This document shows positions 8,043 through 17,221 of a DNA stretch of 64,000 nucleotides, piece after piece (the stretch's first letter is position 1; the number at the start of each line of letters is the position of its first letter). The notes beneath the pieces were generated by a model. The model was not told the DNA's origin, made no database searches, and saw only the letters and a list, made by a program, of their open reading frames with translations. The stretch is from Paracoccus aestuariivivens. Lineage in GTDB: Bacteria > Pseudomonadota > Alphaproteobacteria > Rhodobacterales > Rhodobacteraceae. The stretch covers positions 1-64,000 of the forward strand of contig NZ_WMIE01000017.1 of assembly GCF_009711225.1 (NCBI RefSeq), in the 5' to 3' direction. The translations under genes were made by a program, and so were the position numbers.

Positions 8043-9287
8043 ATGCCACTGCCCGAAGTGCCCCAAGACCGTACGATGCGTCAGGACCCCGAACACCAGC
8101 AATGGCTGCGCGCCGAAGTGGCGCGGCAGGTGGATTTCTTCCGCCCCAGCCTGCAGACCGACGGTAGCTTTGCCGTGCTGGATTTCGCCGGCGTGCCGCT
8201 GACAGGCAGCCTGCAGGAACTGCATACCACCACCCGGCTGGTGCATTCTTTTGCGCTGGCCAAGGCGGCGGGCCTGCCCGACTGCGACCCGGTGATCTGC
8301 GCGGGGATGGATTTCTTGTGGAACCGGCACCGGGACGCCGAACATGGTGGCTATGTCTGGTCGGTCGACGCGGCGGGCGTGGCCGATGGCACCAAACTGG
8401 CCTATGGCCATGTCTTCGTGCTTCTGGCGGCGGCTTCGGCCAAAGTGGCGGGCCACCCGGATGCCGACCGGCTGATCGCCGATGTTTCGGCCTTGATCGA
8501 CAGACATTACTGGGATGAAGAGGCGGGTCTGCTGCGCGACGAATTCACCCGCGACTGGCAGCCCTTCTCAACCTATCGCGGAATGAATGCCAATATGCAC
8601 GGGATCGAGGCGATGCTGACCGCCTACGAGACCACGGGCTCCGCGATCTATCTGACTCGGGCGCGGCGGATCCTCGATTTCTTCACCGGACGCATCGCGC
8701 CCCGCTACGGCTTTCGCCTGCCCGAGCATTACACCGCCGACTGGCAGGTGGACGCGGATTATCAGGGCAACCCGATGTTCCGCCCACGCGGCACTACACC
8801 GGGCCACTCTTTCGAACTGGGCCGGCTGCTGCTGCAATGGTGGGACCTAGCTGGCCGCCCCGAAAGTGACGCCCCTGAGATTGCACGCCGACTGATCGAG
8901 ACGGCGCTGGCCGATGCATGGGTGCCAGGAGCATGGCCTGCGGCAGGAGGCTTTGTCTATACGCTCGAACTCGACGGGGCAGTGTCGGTCTCCGACCGCT
9001 ACTGGTGGCCGGTGTCCGAGGCGATCGGGGCGATGGCCGCGTTGCAGAACCATGCTGCTCAGCCGCAGGACGAGGAATGGTATCGCCGGCTCTGGGCATT
9101 TGCCGATCTGGCGTTGATCGACCATGCGCGCGGTGGGTGGTTCCCTGAACTTGATGCCGATGGCAAACCCGACGCCCGCCAGTTTGCCGGCAAACCCGAC
9201 ATTTATCATTCGGTGCAGGCAGCGCTGCTGTCGCAGGTGGGTTGTCTTTCGCGTCTTCCCGCCTCTCTGCGCGCCGCGCGGGCCTAA
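8043..9287 (+). CDS. AGE-family sugar isomerase/epimerase
   Basis: This 414-residue (alpha/alpha)6-barrel enzyme belongs to the N-acylglucosamine 2-epimerase family, whose members interconvert aldoses and ketoses or epimerise C2 (mannose isomerase, cellobiose epimerase, sulfoquinovose isomerase). Visible family features are TTRLVHSFALA early, the central GHSFELGRLLLQW corresponding to the GHxxE catalytic region, WWPVSEAIGAM, and a terminal PDIYHSVQAALL with a conserved His. The ATG at 8043 has GAAGGA about 11 bp upstream; an earlier in-frame start at 8004 would overlap the ATPase. Its place at the end of the importer operon implies it acts on the imported sugar before or after the UxuA-like step. 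Confidence 0.82.
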   Translation: MPLPEVPQDRTMRQDPEHQQWLRAEVARQVDFFRPSLQTDGSFAVLDFAGVPLTGSLQELHTTTRLVHSFALAKAAGLPDCDPVICAGMDFLWNRHRDAEHGGYVWSVDAAGVADGTKLAYGHVFVLLAAASAKVAGHPDADRLIADVSALIDRHYWDEEAGLLRDEFTRDWQPFSTYRGMNANMHGIEAMLTAYETTGSAIYLTRARRILDFFTGRIAPRYGFRLPEHYTADWQVDADYQGNPMFRPRGTTPGHSFELGRLLLQWWDLAGRPESDAPEIARRLIETALADAWVPGAWPAAGGFVYTLELDGAVSVSDRYWWPVSEAIGAMAALQNHAAQPQDEEWYRRLWAFADLALIDHARGGWFPELDADGKPDARQFAGKPDIYHSVQAALLSQVGCLSRLPASLRAARA

Positions 9288-9380
9288 TCCGGCTTTTCCA
9301 TACGGCGCCTGCGGCCCAGAGCCTTGAAGGGTGTGGCCTTCGACGGCGCTGGGAAGCAGACGCAGATTCCGGGTTCGAAA

Positions 9381-9403
9381 GGCGCGCTGATTGACAGCGC
9401 GCC
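9381..9403 (-). terminator. Rho-independent terminator of the HU gene
   Basis: A perfect 9-bp stem GGCGCGCTG/CAGCGCGCC with a 5-base loop lies 22 bp beyond the HU stop codon. On the minus strand it is followed by TTTC. It could also act against transcripts arriving from the convergent epimerase operon. Confidence 0.6.
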
Positions 9404-9424
9404 GTACAAGTTCTCAGCCAGATC

Positions 9425-9712
9425 TCAGGCGTTCACCTTGTCCTTGATCATCTTGGCAAACGTCATCTTCACCGCCCGGTCGGCGTCTTTCTCGATTGCT
9501 TCCCCAGTCGAGGGGTTTCGGACTGTGCGTGCGGAACGCTCACGGCAATAAATCTTGCCAACCTCCGGGATGGTGACTGCGCCCCCGGCGGCCACCTGAT
9601 CGTGGATCAAGCCACTAAGCGCCTCGATGATCGCGGTTGCCGCCTTCTTTTCTGTACCTGCACGACTGGCAAGCTCATTGATCAGTTCAGCCTTGGTCAG
9701 GGACTTCGACAT
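9425..9712 (-). CDS. HU-family DNA-binding protein
   Basis: This 95-residue nucleoid protein bends DNA as a dimer. It opens MSKSLTKAELINELA, has the dimerisation helices through ALSGLIHDQVAAG, and carries the beta-arm segment with RNPSTGE matching the usual RNPxTGE that intercalates in DNA. The C-terminus AVKMTFAKMIKDKVN is typical. The start at 9712 was chosen over an in-frame codon 9 triplets upstream because family members begin here. It sits alone between the importer operon and the relaxase gene and may help relaxosome or recombination complexes form, which is an inference from position only. Confidence 0.92.
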   Translation of the reverse strand: MSKSLTKAELINELASRAGTEKKAATAIIEALSGLIHDQVAAGGAVTIPEVGKIYCRERSARTVRNPSTGEAIEKDADRAVKMTFAKMIKDKVNA

Positions 9713-9930
9713 CTGGAAATTTCCTCCTACTTTCCGCACATCTTGCTATCCCAATCGAACGACCAGCATCTGGCAAGATAAAAGGCACCGCTTCCGTCGC
9801 GATGCATTGATGGCATATGACAGCGACAAGGGCCGGGCCAAATAGCTCGAGACGAACGGGCCAGCAATCATTCGCCGATCTTGCCCTCAGCTATTTCCAC
9901 AGCCCTGCCCTCCTCTCCTGCGCCTTGGTC

Positions 9931-11754
9931 CTAGCGTTCCCGGTCGCGATCCTCACGGTTTTTCGTTTGCGAGGGCTCCGCTTCGCGCGTTGTCTGGCTA
10001 TCACCCAGATCCTGCAGCCGCGCCTTGGCTTCCTGAACCTGTTTCAGGTTCATGCCCATGCTCTCATGCTGCTCGGCTGCAGTAACGATGGCACGCGCGA
10101 AGTCGCGCCTTTGCGCAGGATCCGGAATATCGAGCGCCAAGGCCCGATCGTCGCCCTTGACCAGCCGCGCCATCAGGTCCTCGCCATAGCGCTGGGTCAG
10201 ATCCCTGGCGAAGCGCCCGGCATGGTCATCACTCTGGAAGGCCACCTGCCCGTCTTGCTTCAATGCCTGCGCTATGGTCTGCAACGTGCGTGACAGACGG
10301 TCATGCTCGCGGCGCGGTTCAAGGGCGCGATCGAGGAGTTCCGCGGTCTTGGCGTAGAAGCTCTCGACGAGGCTCGCCGCCTTGCCGCGATCCTTCTGGC
10401 GCCCGAGATCGAGATGCCGGCTTTCGGCCACGGCCTGGATATCCTGCCGTGTCCAATCGCGTTCCTGCCAGGCATTGGCCGCGCCTTGGCCCATGCGGTT
10501 CTGGATCTGGGCCGGATCAAGCCCGACGGATTTCGCCGCCTCGGAGATTTTCTCGCGGATCTCGGCAATGCCGTCATTGCCGATTTCACGGGTGGTGCCA
10601 TCGCGGATAAGCGCGGTCTCTCCCATCTGACTGCGATGTAGCGCCTCACGCGCCGGGCGCTGCATTAGCGTCGCGCCTCGGTCATCGCCCAATTCGCGGG
10701 CGACATCGGATGCCGCCGCATAGAATTCGCGCCGCATCTCGCTCTGCTCGGATTGCGGCAACTGCCGGATGCCGGTCTCGACCCGGTCGATCCAGGCATC
10801 GTAATAGCGGCCGAGATCGCCTCGGGTCTGAACATGTTGTGCCTGCATGAACTCCTCCGTCGATTGAATGATTCCGCCGCGCGCGAGGATCTGCGCCACC
10901 GCCTCAAACTTGCTGGCCAATTCCGCCTCGCGGCTCTGCCGCGCCATTGAGGAGAAGAGCTGCAAGGTGGCGACATTCTCGCGGATCTGCGCCATGGCAT
11001 CGCGCACCGCTGGGCCCTGCAGCGGCACTTCCCGGACCTCGCGGCCCTCGCGCAAAGCCCGCTCGAGCTCGGCACGCGAGGGGCCGTAGGTCAGTTTGCC
11101 GCGCTCGATGCGCGAGGCGCTGTCGAGAAAAAGCCCCTGCTCGGCGGCGATCTCGACCATGCGTTCCTTCATCGTGAGCACGTCAAAGGCATGGCCTTTG
11201 GCCATGTAGAACCAGCTGTCGTTCTCCAGCCCGCGATTGTTGAGGACGATATGGACATGGGGATGGCTGCGATCGGTATGCAAAGCCGCGATATAGGCCC
11301 ATTCATCCTCGACATGCATGCCGCTCTGGAACATCTCCGCGGCCCAGATCTCGGCGACCTGCAATGCGCGATGCGGTGCGACATCGGCCGGGAAGGACAA
11401 AAGCAGATGCGTGGTATGGCCGTTTTTCGGATCACCGGTCCAGGCATCCTCCCAATCCCCGGCAATGGTCTTGCGCTCCTCGCGGCTCAAGGTGCGGCGC
11501 TCCGGATCATGCTCAACCATATTGCCGAAGATCGCGCTGGCCTTGGAGAAGAGATAATCGAACTGATTGCCGAGCTGCTTGCGGCTATGGGTGCCGCCAT
11601 TATGGATCTTCTTCAGCACTGCGGCATTCGAGCCCTGGGCCAGACGCCAGAGATTATTGGCCCGGGCGGTGAAACGCTGCCGCGTGGATCCGCTGCCGCC
11701 GCGCAAATAACGCAGGCGCAAGTCCTCGAGGACCCCTTCCGTCGCGCTAGCCAT
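9931..11754 (-). CDS. VirD2/MOB-type relaxase
   Basis: This 607-residue mobilisation relaxase nicks oriT and stays covalently bound to the transferred strand. The metal-binding histidine triad is clear in HTDRSHPHVHIVLNN (about residues 150-164), preceded by THLLLSFPADV. The long C-terminal half is charged and helical, probably for transfer or coupling-protein contacts, without a recognisable helicase motif. The chosen start at 11754 (MASATEGVLEDL) overlaps the MobC-like gene by 8 bp, so the two are translationally coupled. Several Tyr residues in the N-terminal third (for example in QFDYLFSKA) could be catalytic; I cannot say which. No mating-pair formation genes are in the window, so it would be mobilisable rather than self-transmissible on this evidence. 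Confidence 0.85.
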   Translation of the reverse strand: MASATEGVLEDLRLRYLRGGSGSTRQRFTARANNLWRLAQGSNAAVLKKIHNGGTHSRKQLGNQFDYLFSKASAIFGNMVEHDPERRTLSREERKTIAGDWEDAWTGDPKNGHTTHLLLSFPADVAPHRALQVAEIWAAEMFQSGMHVEDEWAYIAALHTDRSHPHVHIVLNNRGLENDSWFYMAKGHAFDVLTMKERMVEIAAEQGLFLDSASRIERGKLTYGPSRAELERALREGREVREVPLQGPAVRDAMAQIRENVATLQLFSSMARQSREAELASKFEAVAQILARGGIIQSTEEFMQAQHVQTRGDLGRYYDAWIDRVETGIRQLPQSEQSEMRREFYAAASDVARELGDDRGATLMQRPAREALHRSQMGETALIRDGTTREIGNDGIAEIREKISEAAKSVGLDPAQIQNRMGQGAANAWQERDWTRQDIQAVAESRHLDLGRQKDRGKAASLVESFYAKTAELLDRALEPRREHDRLSRTLQTIAQALKQDGQVAFQSDDHAGRFARDLTQRYGEDLMARLVKGDDRALALDIPDPAQRRDFARAIVTAAEQHESMGMNLKQVQEAKARLQDLGDSQTTREAEPSQTKNREDRDRER

Positions 11755-12199
11755 CAGCGCGTTCCGAATAGCTGCGGAAGAGCCGCACACCACGGCGGCG
11801 CTGTTCCTCGACCACGGCATTGAGCCAGGTCCGAAGCTTCGGCAGCGTGAGGCGCAACTCGTTCAGCGCCTGCCATTCGACCCGGGCAAGATCGACGCGC
11901 CCGCGATTGGCCGCCAAGGCGATCTGGTTCACATTCACCCCGATCTTATGCAGCTCGGATTTGATCTCGCTGAGCTTCGCTGCTTCCTCCGGCGGGAATT
12001 CCAGCAAACCGACACTGGCGCGCAGGACCGAGCGCAAGGCATCCGAACGCGATCCCGCCCCCATGCGGGTCTGCAACCGAGAAAGCGCTTCGAGCTCTTC
12101 CGGCGAAAGCCGCACCGTCACCGCCTTGCCCGAGGTCGTGGTCGCCCCGGCTTCCCGGATGCGCCGGGCCTTGGCGCGCTTCAGCTTGGTAACGTCCAT
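11747..12199 (-). CDS. MobC/NikA-like relaxosome accessory protein
   Basis: This 150-residue basic protein has an N-terminal ribbon-helix-helix-like segment (VTVRLSPEELEALSRLQTRM then GSRSDALRSVLRAS). A helical region with LHKIGVNVNQIALAANRGR is characteristic of MobC/NikA accessory proteins that bind oriT and help the relaxase nick. The start at 12199 (MDVTKLKRAK) was taken because sequence upstream is non-conserved and runs into the hairpin-rich intergenic region. It immediately precedes and overlaps the relaxase gene. oriT should lie upstream, in 12200-12947. Confidence 0.8.
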   Translation of the reverse strand: MDVTKLKRAKARRIREAGATTTSGKAVTVRLSPEELEALSRLQTRMGAGSRSDALRSVLRASVGLLEFPPEEAAKLSEIKSELHKIGVNVNQIALAANRGRVDLARVEWQALNELRLTLPKLRTWLNAVVEEQRRRGVRLFRSYSERADG

Positions 12200-12439
12200 C
12201 CCTGCGACGGTGGTACCTACCACCTCTCGCCTGTGATCTGAGCCCTGCGTGATACCCGTCACTGCCCCTCCGATCCGGCAGGGCGCGCGCTTTGTACACA
12301 TTCTGCATTTCCTGCCATAGCCCTTTGCTGCCAGATGAGACTCCATGTGTCAACGCAACCGGAGCTTGCGAAGGGCGCTTTGACCGGGAGTCCGTCGGTG
12401 CGGCGCAAAGGGTCCGTTTGCTTCCAGGTACCAGGCTTC

Positions 12440-12513
12440 GGGCCAGAGGCCCGGCCGTTTCGGGCGCCTGCGCCCTGAGGCTGCCCAGACGGGCAGCCGC
12501 TGCCGTGAGGCAG
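12440..12513. other. Hairpin cluster, candidate oriT region
   Basis: Within the 748-bp gap between the divergent mobC-relaxase and virC1-like operons four perfect hairpins follow one another. They are GGGCC/GGCCC (12440-12452), GGGCGC/GCGCCC (12462-12475), GGCTGCCC/GGGCAGCC with loop AGAC (12479-12498) and CTGCC/GGCAG with loop GTGA (12500-12513). Relaxase-accessory genes usually flank their oriT, and inverted repeats next to a nic site are typical. No nic consensus could be assigned. The remainder of 12200-12947 contains no gene I can support. Confidence 0.4.
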
Positions 12514-12947
12514 TCCCAAAGGCCTGCGGGCAGTGTTGTGGCGGCTGCCTGGCACCTGTGAGCATGGCAGAGCGGCGGCCCGGCCTTCACCGCAGAAACC
12601 GGCGTAGCTGACGCGAGGGAGGGAGCAATTTGCCCAGAAACTAGCGATGAAGCGGATGGCGTAGCGTGCGGGTATCTGAGCTCGAGACATTGGCGGCACC
12701 CATTGGCGCAGTCTCAGCGTGTCGCAGCAGAGAGATCGCAGGCGTCGGAGGTCCCGGAGTTGGCGCGGGGAGACGAGCGTTCTCCAAACGCAAGCCCCGC
12801 ATGCCGCGAAGCGGGTTCCGCGTCACGTGTGCCGCTTTCCGCTTATCGGTTCACGCTTCGTGTTTCGTGTGTTCTGTGTCGCGCTATGCGGGTATTGTCT
12901 TGTGGAAGGTGCGTTGAACTTCGCGCGGCGGAAACGAAGGAGAGCTG

Positions 12948-13663
12948 ATGCAGAACGGCATTCGTGTCATCACCGCGATGAACCGCAAGGGCGGCTGCGG
13001 CAAGACCACGCTGATCATGGGGCTCGCCTCGGCCGCTGCCGAGCGTGGCGAGAGCGTCACCATCTTCGACACCGACGAAAGCCGCAGCAGCTGGAAATGG
13101 ATGGAACGCGCCAAGGCGCAGGGTCATTGGAATGATCTGGTCCGGGTCATCCCGACGCTTTCTGCGGCTGCGGTGATCGAGGAGATCAGCGCGATCTTCG
13201 CCCAACCTGATCAGGAACACCTGATCCTGGTCGACACCTTTGGCGGCGGCTCGGAGGCGCAGGATCATCTCGCGCAGATCTCGCATCTGCTAATCGCGCC
13301 CTGCATGCTCTCGGCGAATAATTACGAGGAGAGCCTCGAGACCGGGCTTTGGTATATCCGGCTCAAATCCCGCGTCGAAGATCCGGACGAATTGCCACCC
13401 TTCCGGGTGCTGCTCAATCGCGTACCGCTTTCCCGCTCGGCCGCCGAGCATGAAATCTATGAGAAGGTGATCCGCAATATGCCGGTGCTGGGCGAGGTGG
13501 TGATGAACCGAGCGATGTATACCCGGCTCGACGGTCAGGGGCTCTTGGGCGAGATCCGCCGCAAGACGAAGAACCCCGGCGTCGCCAGCCACCTTGGGAC
13601 GGCGCTGCAGGAAATGGACGAGGTCCTGGCCGAGCTCGACCGCACCATCCGGGAGGAGGCGTA

Positions 13664-13664
<1 letters not shown>
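12948..13664 (+). CDS. ParA/VirC1-like ATPase
   Basis: This 238-residue deviant-Walker ATPase opens IRVITAMNRKGGCGKTTLIM (Walker A of the KGGxGKT type), with FDTDESRSSWKWM as the A' region and LVDTFGGGSE as Walker B. VirC1, the relative encoded with VirD2 in Ti plasmids, recruits the relaxosome to the cell pole; plain ParA relatives move plasmids. Its position opposite a relaxase operon and directly before a VirC2-like gene favours the VirC1-type role, while partition with the interrupted parB block is the alternative. The two genes overlap by one base (TAATG). Confidence 0.85.
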
Positions 13665-14320
<656 letters not shown>

Positions 14321-14452
14321 CCACGACTCCGCACATGGGGCACCCTCCAGGACCTGCATCGAGACGACGTCAACCGCCGTCATCAAGGAAGGTGAGTTGT
14401 CGCCCGGGTCAGTGACCGGGCGCCCTCACGCCCGCATACAAAAAGGAAGCTC

Positions 14453-14611
14453 ATGACCAAATACAGCCTCGTCCTCGTCATCATGGCGATAAGCGCCTGC
14501 TCATCCGGTGGATCGGTCAAAGGCAAAACCCCGTCGGAACTGCGTGCGTCATGCCAGGACGGCCGGACGGCGGCCTGCCGCGCGGTGCGCCAACACGATC
14601 AGCTACTGTAA
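14453..14611 (+). CDS. Small lipoprotein, 52 residues
   Basis: A short reading frame starts at ATG 14453 with AAGGAAG 4-10 bp upstream. It encodes MTKYSLVLVIMAISACSSGG, a short basic start, a hydrophobic stretch and a lipobox ISA-C (lipidated Cys at residue 16), then a 36-residue hydrophilic tail with two more Cys. This is the pattern of tiny plasmid lipoproteins such as TrbK-type entry-exclusion proteins. It follows the VirC2-like gene by about 130 bp. The signal and ribosome site make the gene credible; the exclusion role is only an inference from size and location. Confidence 0.6.
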   Translation: MTKYSLVLVIMAISACSSGGSVKGKTPSELRASCQDGRTAACRAVRQHDQLL

Positions 14612-14828
14612 CGACAAGTGGCAGCCTAACCGAGTGACGCCTTTGATCGGGCGCGAACACGCGAGGTCCCCGAAGTCTACCCCAGCGGGTTATTGACCGC
14701 GATCGGCTCGTCTAGAGCCCGGCGCGGGTCTCACAGGAGCAAATCCGGCTCGACCGCATTTTCCGCTTCCCTCCAGAGGCCCGCCGCTGGACGCGACGGG
14801 CTGTAAATCGGTGGGAGCTCGCGGGCCG

Positions 14829-15719
14829 CTAGGCGGCCTCGCTTGGTTCGACCGGCTTGGCCTCTCCGGCGCAGGCCAGCAGGAAATCTGCCGCCTTCTG
14901 CGCCTCGGTCGCGGCCTTGAAGATCAGCCGCCTGTCATCCTGAAGTGCGCGCAACCAGCCTTCAAGGTAAGCCGCCGATTGACCAAAATCCGGGGTCAGG
15001 CCGAGCTGGGCGCAGAGCATGCAATTGCCAATCTCCGCAATCAGTTCCTCGAAGGCATAGGCCTTGCGCTCGGCAAAGCGGCTGAGCCGGTCGAGACGCG
15101 AGCCGTGGCCAGACCAGTGGATTCCTTCATGGGCAAGGGTCCCATAAAACCCGGCTGCGTCATAAAAACTCGAGATCGGCGGCATATGGATGTAATCCGC
15201 CTGCGCATCGTAATAGGCCTGCGGCTCGTCACTCACGCGGATCTCCGCCCCGGTCGCCGCGAAGAAAGCCTCAAGGCGTGGATCGGGTTTTGTACCAAGA
15301 TCGCGGACCGGCTCAGCGGCTGCAGCGTAAAACTCCTCGGGCAAGCCGTCGATCTGATCGGCATTGAAGACGCGGTAGCTCTTCAAATAGGGGATGCGCT
15401 TCTCGGCTCCGCTGTCTTCATCTTCCCGCGCGAGGGTGCCATATTTGACCACGGAAGCGCTTTTCTCGCCCTTGCGGACCTGACCGCCTACGGCCTCGGC
15501 CTGCTTATAGGTGAACCAATAGGCGCTGCCATAGCCTTGCGCCGATGCGGCCAGCCAAAGCATCAGCACATTGATGCCGCGATAGGCCTCGCCATTGGCG
15601 CGCAGGGGCATCTGCGCTGCCCTGCCCTCGCCGGTCCAGGGCTTGCGCCATGCCGGGCTGCCCGCCTCGAGGCTGGCAATGATGCTGTCGGTCACCTGCT
15701 GATAAAGATCGAATGCCAT
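14829..15719 (-). CDS. ArdC-like antirestriction/ssDNA-binding zincin
   Basis: This 296-residue protein has an N-terminal ArdC-type ssDNA-binding domain (about residues 1-125: FDLYQQVTDSIIASLEAG, PWRKPW, YRGINVLMLWLA, YWFTYKQAEAVGGQVRKGEK). A C-terminal zinc-metallopeptidase-like domain has the motif HEGIHWSGH and a downstream YAFEELIAEIG Glu. ArdC proteins, such as that of plasmid pSA, protect incoming single-stranded DNA from restriction in the recipient. Such genes are common in the leading region of mobilisable elements, as here. The catalytic-site residues look intact. Confidence 0.85.
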   Translation of the reverse strand: MAFDLYQQVTDSIIASLEAGSPAWRKPWTGEGRAAQMPLRANGEAYRGINVLMLWLAASAQGYGSAYWFTYKQAEAVGGQVRKGEKSASVVKYGTLAREDEDSGAEKRIPYLKSYRVFNADQIDGLPEEFYAAAAEPVRDLGTKPDPRLEAFFAATGAEIRVSDEPQAYYDAQADYIHMPPISSFYDAAGFYGTLAHEGIHWSGHGSRLDRLSRFAERKAYAFEELIAEIGNCMLCAQLGLTPDFGQSAAYLEGWLRALQDDRRLIFKAATEAQKAADFLLACAGEAKPVEPSEAA

Positions 15720-16366
15720 GTTCGGCCCTCCAATGCTGTCGCGGCCTCAGAGCTCTCGCCCCCTCGTCCGCTTTGGGCGGAGCCTTTCCGTCTGGTCTCT
15801 GGAAAACCCCCGTGTTTTCCGGAGGGCAGAGCGGGAAGGGCAAAGCCCTGCCCGTGGCCCCGGCGCGGGCGGTCATGGGTCGCGGAACCGGGGTGGTGCG
15901 GCCCGCAGGCGCTTGCGCCGAGGACACGGCCCGGTCGCGCGACGACGCGCGACCGCGCGGCGCTTGCCCATTGATCCGACCGCGCCGGGGATGCGAGGCG
16001 GACAGATCAGGATTGGAAAAGACCGCGGTTCGGCGGTGAGACGGGCCCTGCCCGGTCGATCCGCCGCACCGACAATTTCCCGGCTCGGGCCGCGCCTCTG
16101 GCGCGGACCTCATTCGATCATGAAAGGATCATCCGATCGCTTCCGCCGCCAATGCGGCAGGCCTTCGTTAGGTTACGCAGAAATCGACGCCTCTCATGGT
16201 CTTCTCTGGTCACTGGTCGCCGAGACCGCGACGCACGGGGCAATTCTCCGCCGGTTTCAACGAAAACTTGCCGCGATAAACCGCCGAAGCTTACCTAGCG
16301 TCATGGTCACCCTGCCCTTGCGCGACTATTTGCCGCCCCCAGAGACTAAAGAAAGGAAGCCAAGCG
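15720..16366. other. Intergenic region without recognised gene
   Basis: This GC-rich stretch lies between the ArdC-like gene (leftward) and a small rightward gene. Frames are open on both strands because of base composition, but none shows conserved motifs, a convincing start site or protein-like composition. A ribosome-binding sequence (AAAGGAAG near 16349) belongs to the next gene. Confidence 0.5.
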
Positions 16367-16615
16367 TTGCCACTCGACAGCCAGACCCGCGCCGACATCC
16401 TCACCGGCATCACCAGCGCTGCCCGCGCGCTGAGCGAACTCGATGCCGCGCTGCATGGCCCCGATCTCGCCAATCTGCAGGGCAAGGTGGCCTCAGTGAT
16501 GGCCACCGAGATCGTGCTTCTGCGCCAGCTCGCCGCCAAGCTCTTCGGCGTGGATCTGCCGCAGGATCCGGTTCAGATCACCGAAGCCTTGGCAAAACTG
16601 AAAGTCGAAGCCTGA
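16367..16615 (+). CDS. Small helical protein of unknown function
   Basis: This 82-residue protein begins at TTG 16367, with AAAGGAAG about 10 bp upstream. It is predicted to be almost wholly helical (SQTRADILTGITSAARALSE, then LANLQGKVASVMATEIVLLR), ending PVQITEALAKLKVEA. Its balanced composition and good ribosome site make it credible. I do not recognise a family. Its location between the ArdC-like gene and the WGR protein places it in the same mobilisation or host-adaptation block. Confidence 0.5.
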   Translation: MPLDSQTRADILTGITSAARALSELDAALHGPDLANLQGKVASVMATEIVLLRQLAAKLFGVDLPQDPVQITEALAKLKVEA

Positions 16616-16711
16616 GCCAGACCTGCAGGGGCGGTTAAGCCTTCCTGATGGGATGGGCCGCGCGCGGTTTGCCCTGCGCCTGCGACCACGTCAGCACCAA
16701 CCGCGCGGTGT

Positions 16712-16972
16712 TCAGGCCTGATAGCCGCGCCTGCGCTTGGCGGCGGCCAGTCGCAGCAGAGCATTGATGGCCTGGCCCTCATCCGCATGCGGCTCGCTCA
16801 GATGCTGTCCCGGCCTGCCGATGCGGCCCCATTCCCGCACCAGGCTGGCACCACCGAAGAGATCAGGCTCGACCGAGAGGCGATAGAAGCGCCACATATT
16901 GCGGTCAGGATCGATCCGCCGCAGCACCATCTCGCGCGGAAACACATCGATCTGATCTTCAAGATCGCGCAT
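16712..16972 (-). CDS. WGR-domain protein
   Basis: This 86-residue single-domain protein carries the WGR motif in SLVREWGRIGRPGQ, preceded by LRRIDPDRNMWRFYRLSVEPDLFGG. WGR domains bind nucleic acids and occur in PARPs and MolR-like proteins, but stand-alone copies are frequent on alphaproteobacterial plasmids. The start at 16972 has AGGA six bases upstream and was preferred to an ATG at 16930 that lacks a ribosome site. It lies about 250 bp downstream of the interrupted parB on the same strand. Confidence 0.75.
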   Translation of the reverse strand: MRDLEDQIDVFPREMVLRRIDPDRNMWRFYRLSVEPDLFGGASLVREWGRIGRPGQHLSEPHADEGQAINALLRLAAAKRRRGYQA

Positions 16973-17221
16973 CTGGATCCTGCTCCCCTCGTAGGGCCAG
17001 AATAGCAGCAGCAGGCATTTCTCGCCAAGGGTCTGAAATCCTTCCCTTACATTTTGGGTGCGGGGTAAGCGCAAGCCGCGCACTAAAAAAATGGCCCCGC
17101 AAGATGCGGGGCCAAGGCGCGCTTCACCACGAAGCCAGGTTCCAACCTTCCTGATCGCGGTGGCGCCTACGCGCCGCCGAACCAGGAAAGACATGGCGGG
17201 GCGCTCTGCCCCGCCGCGGTT

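Noticed and set aside
14811..15974. A 387-codon rightward frame
   Set aside because: It lies opposite the ArdC-like gene, which has intact motifs including HEGIHWSGH. The antisense frame has no protein-like features.
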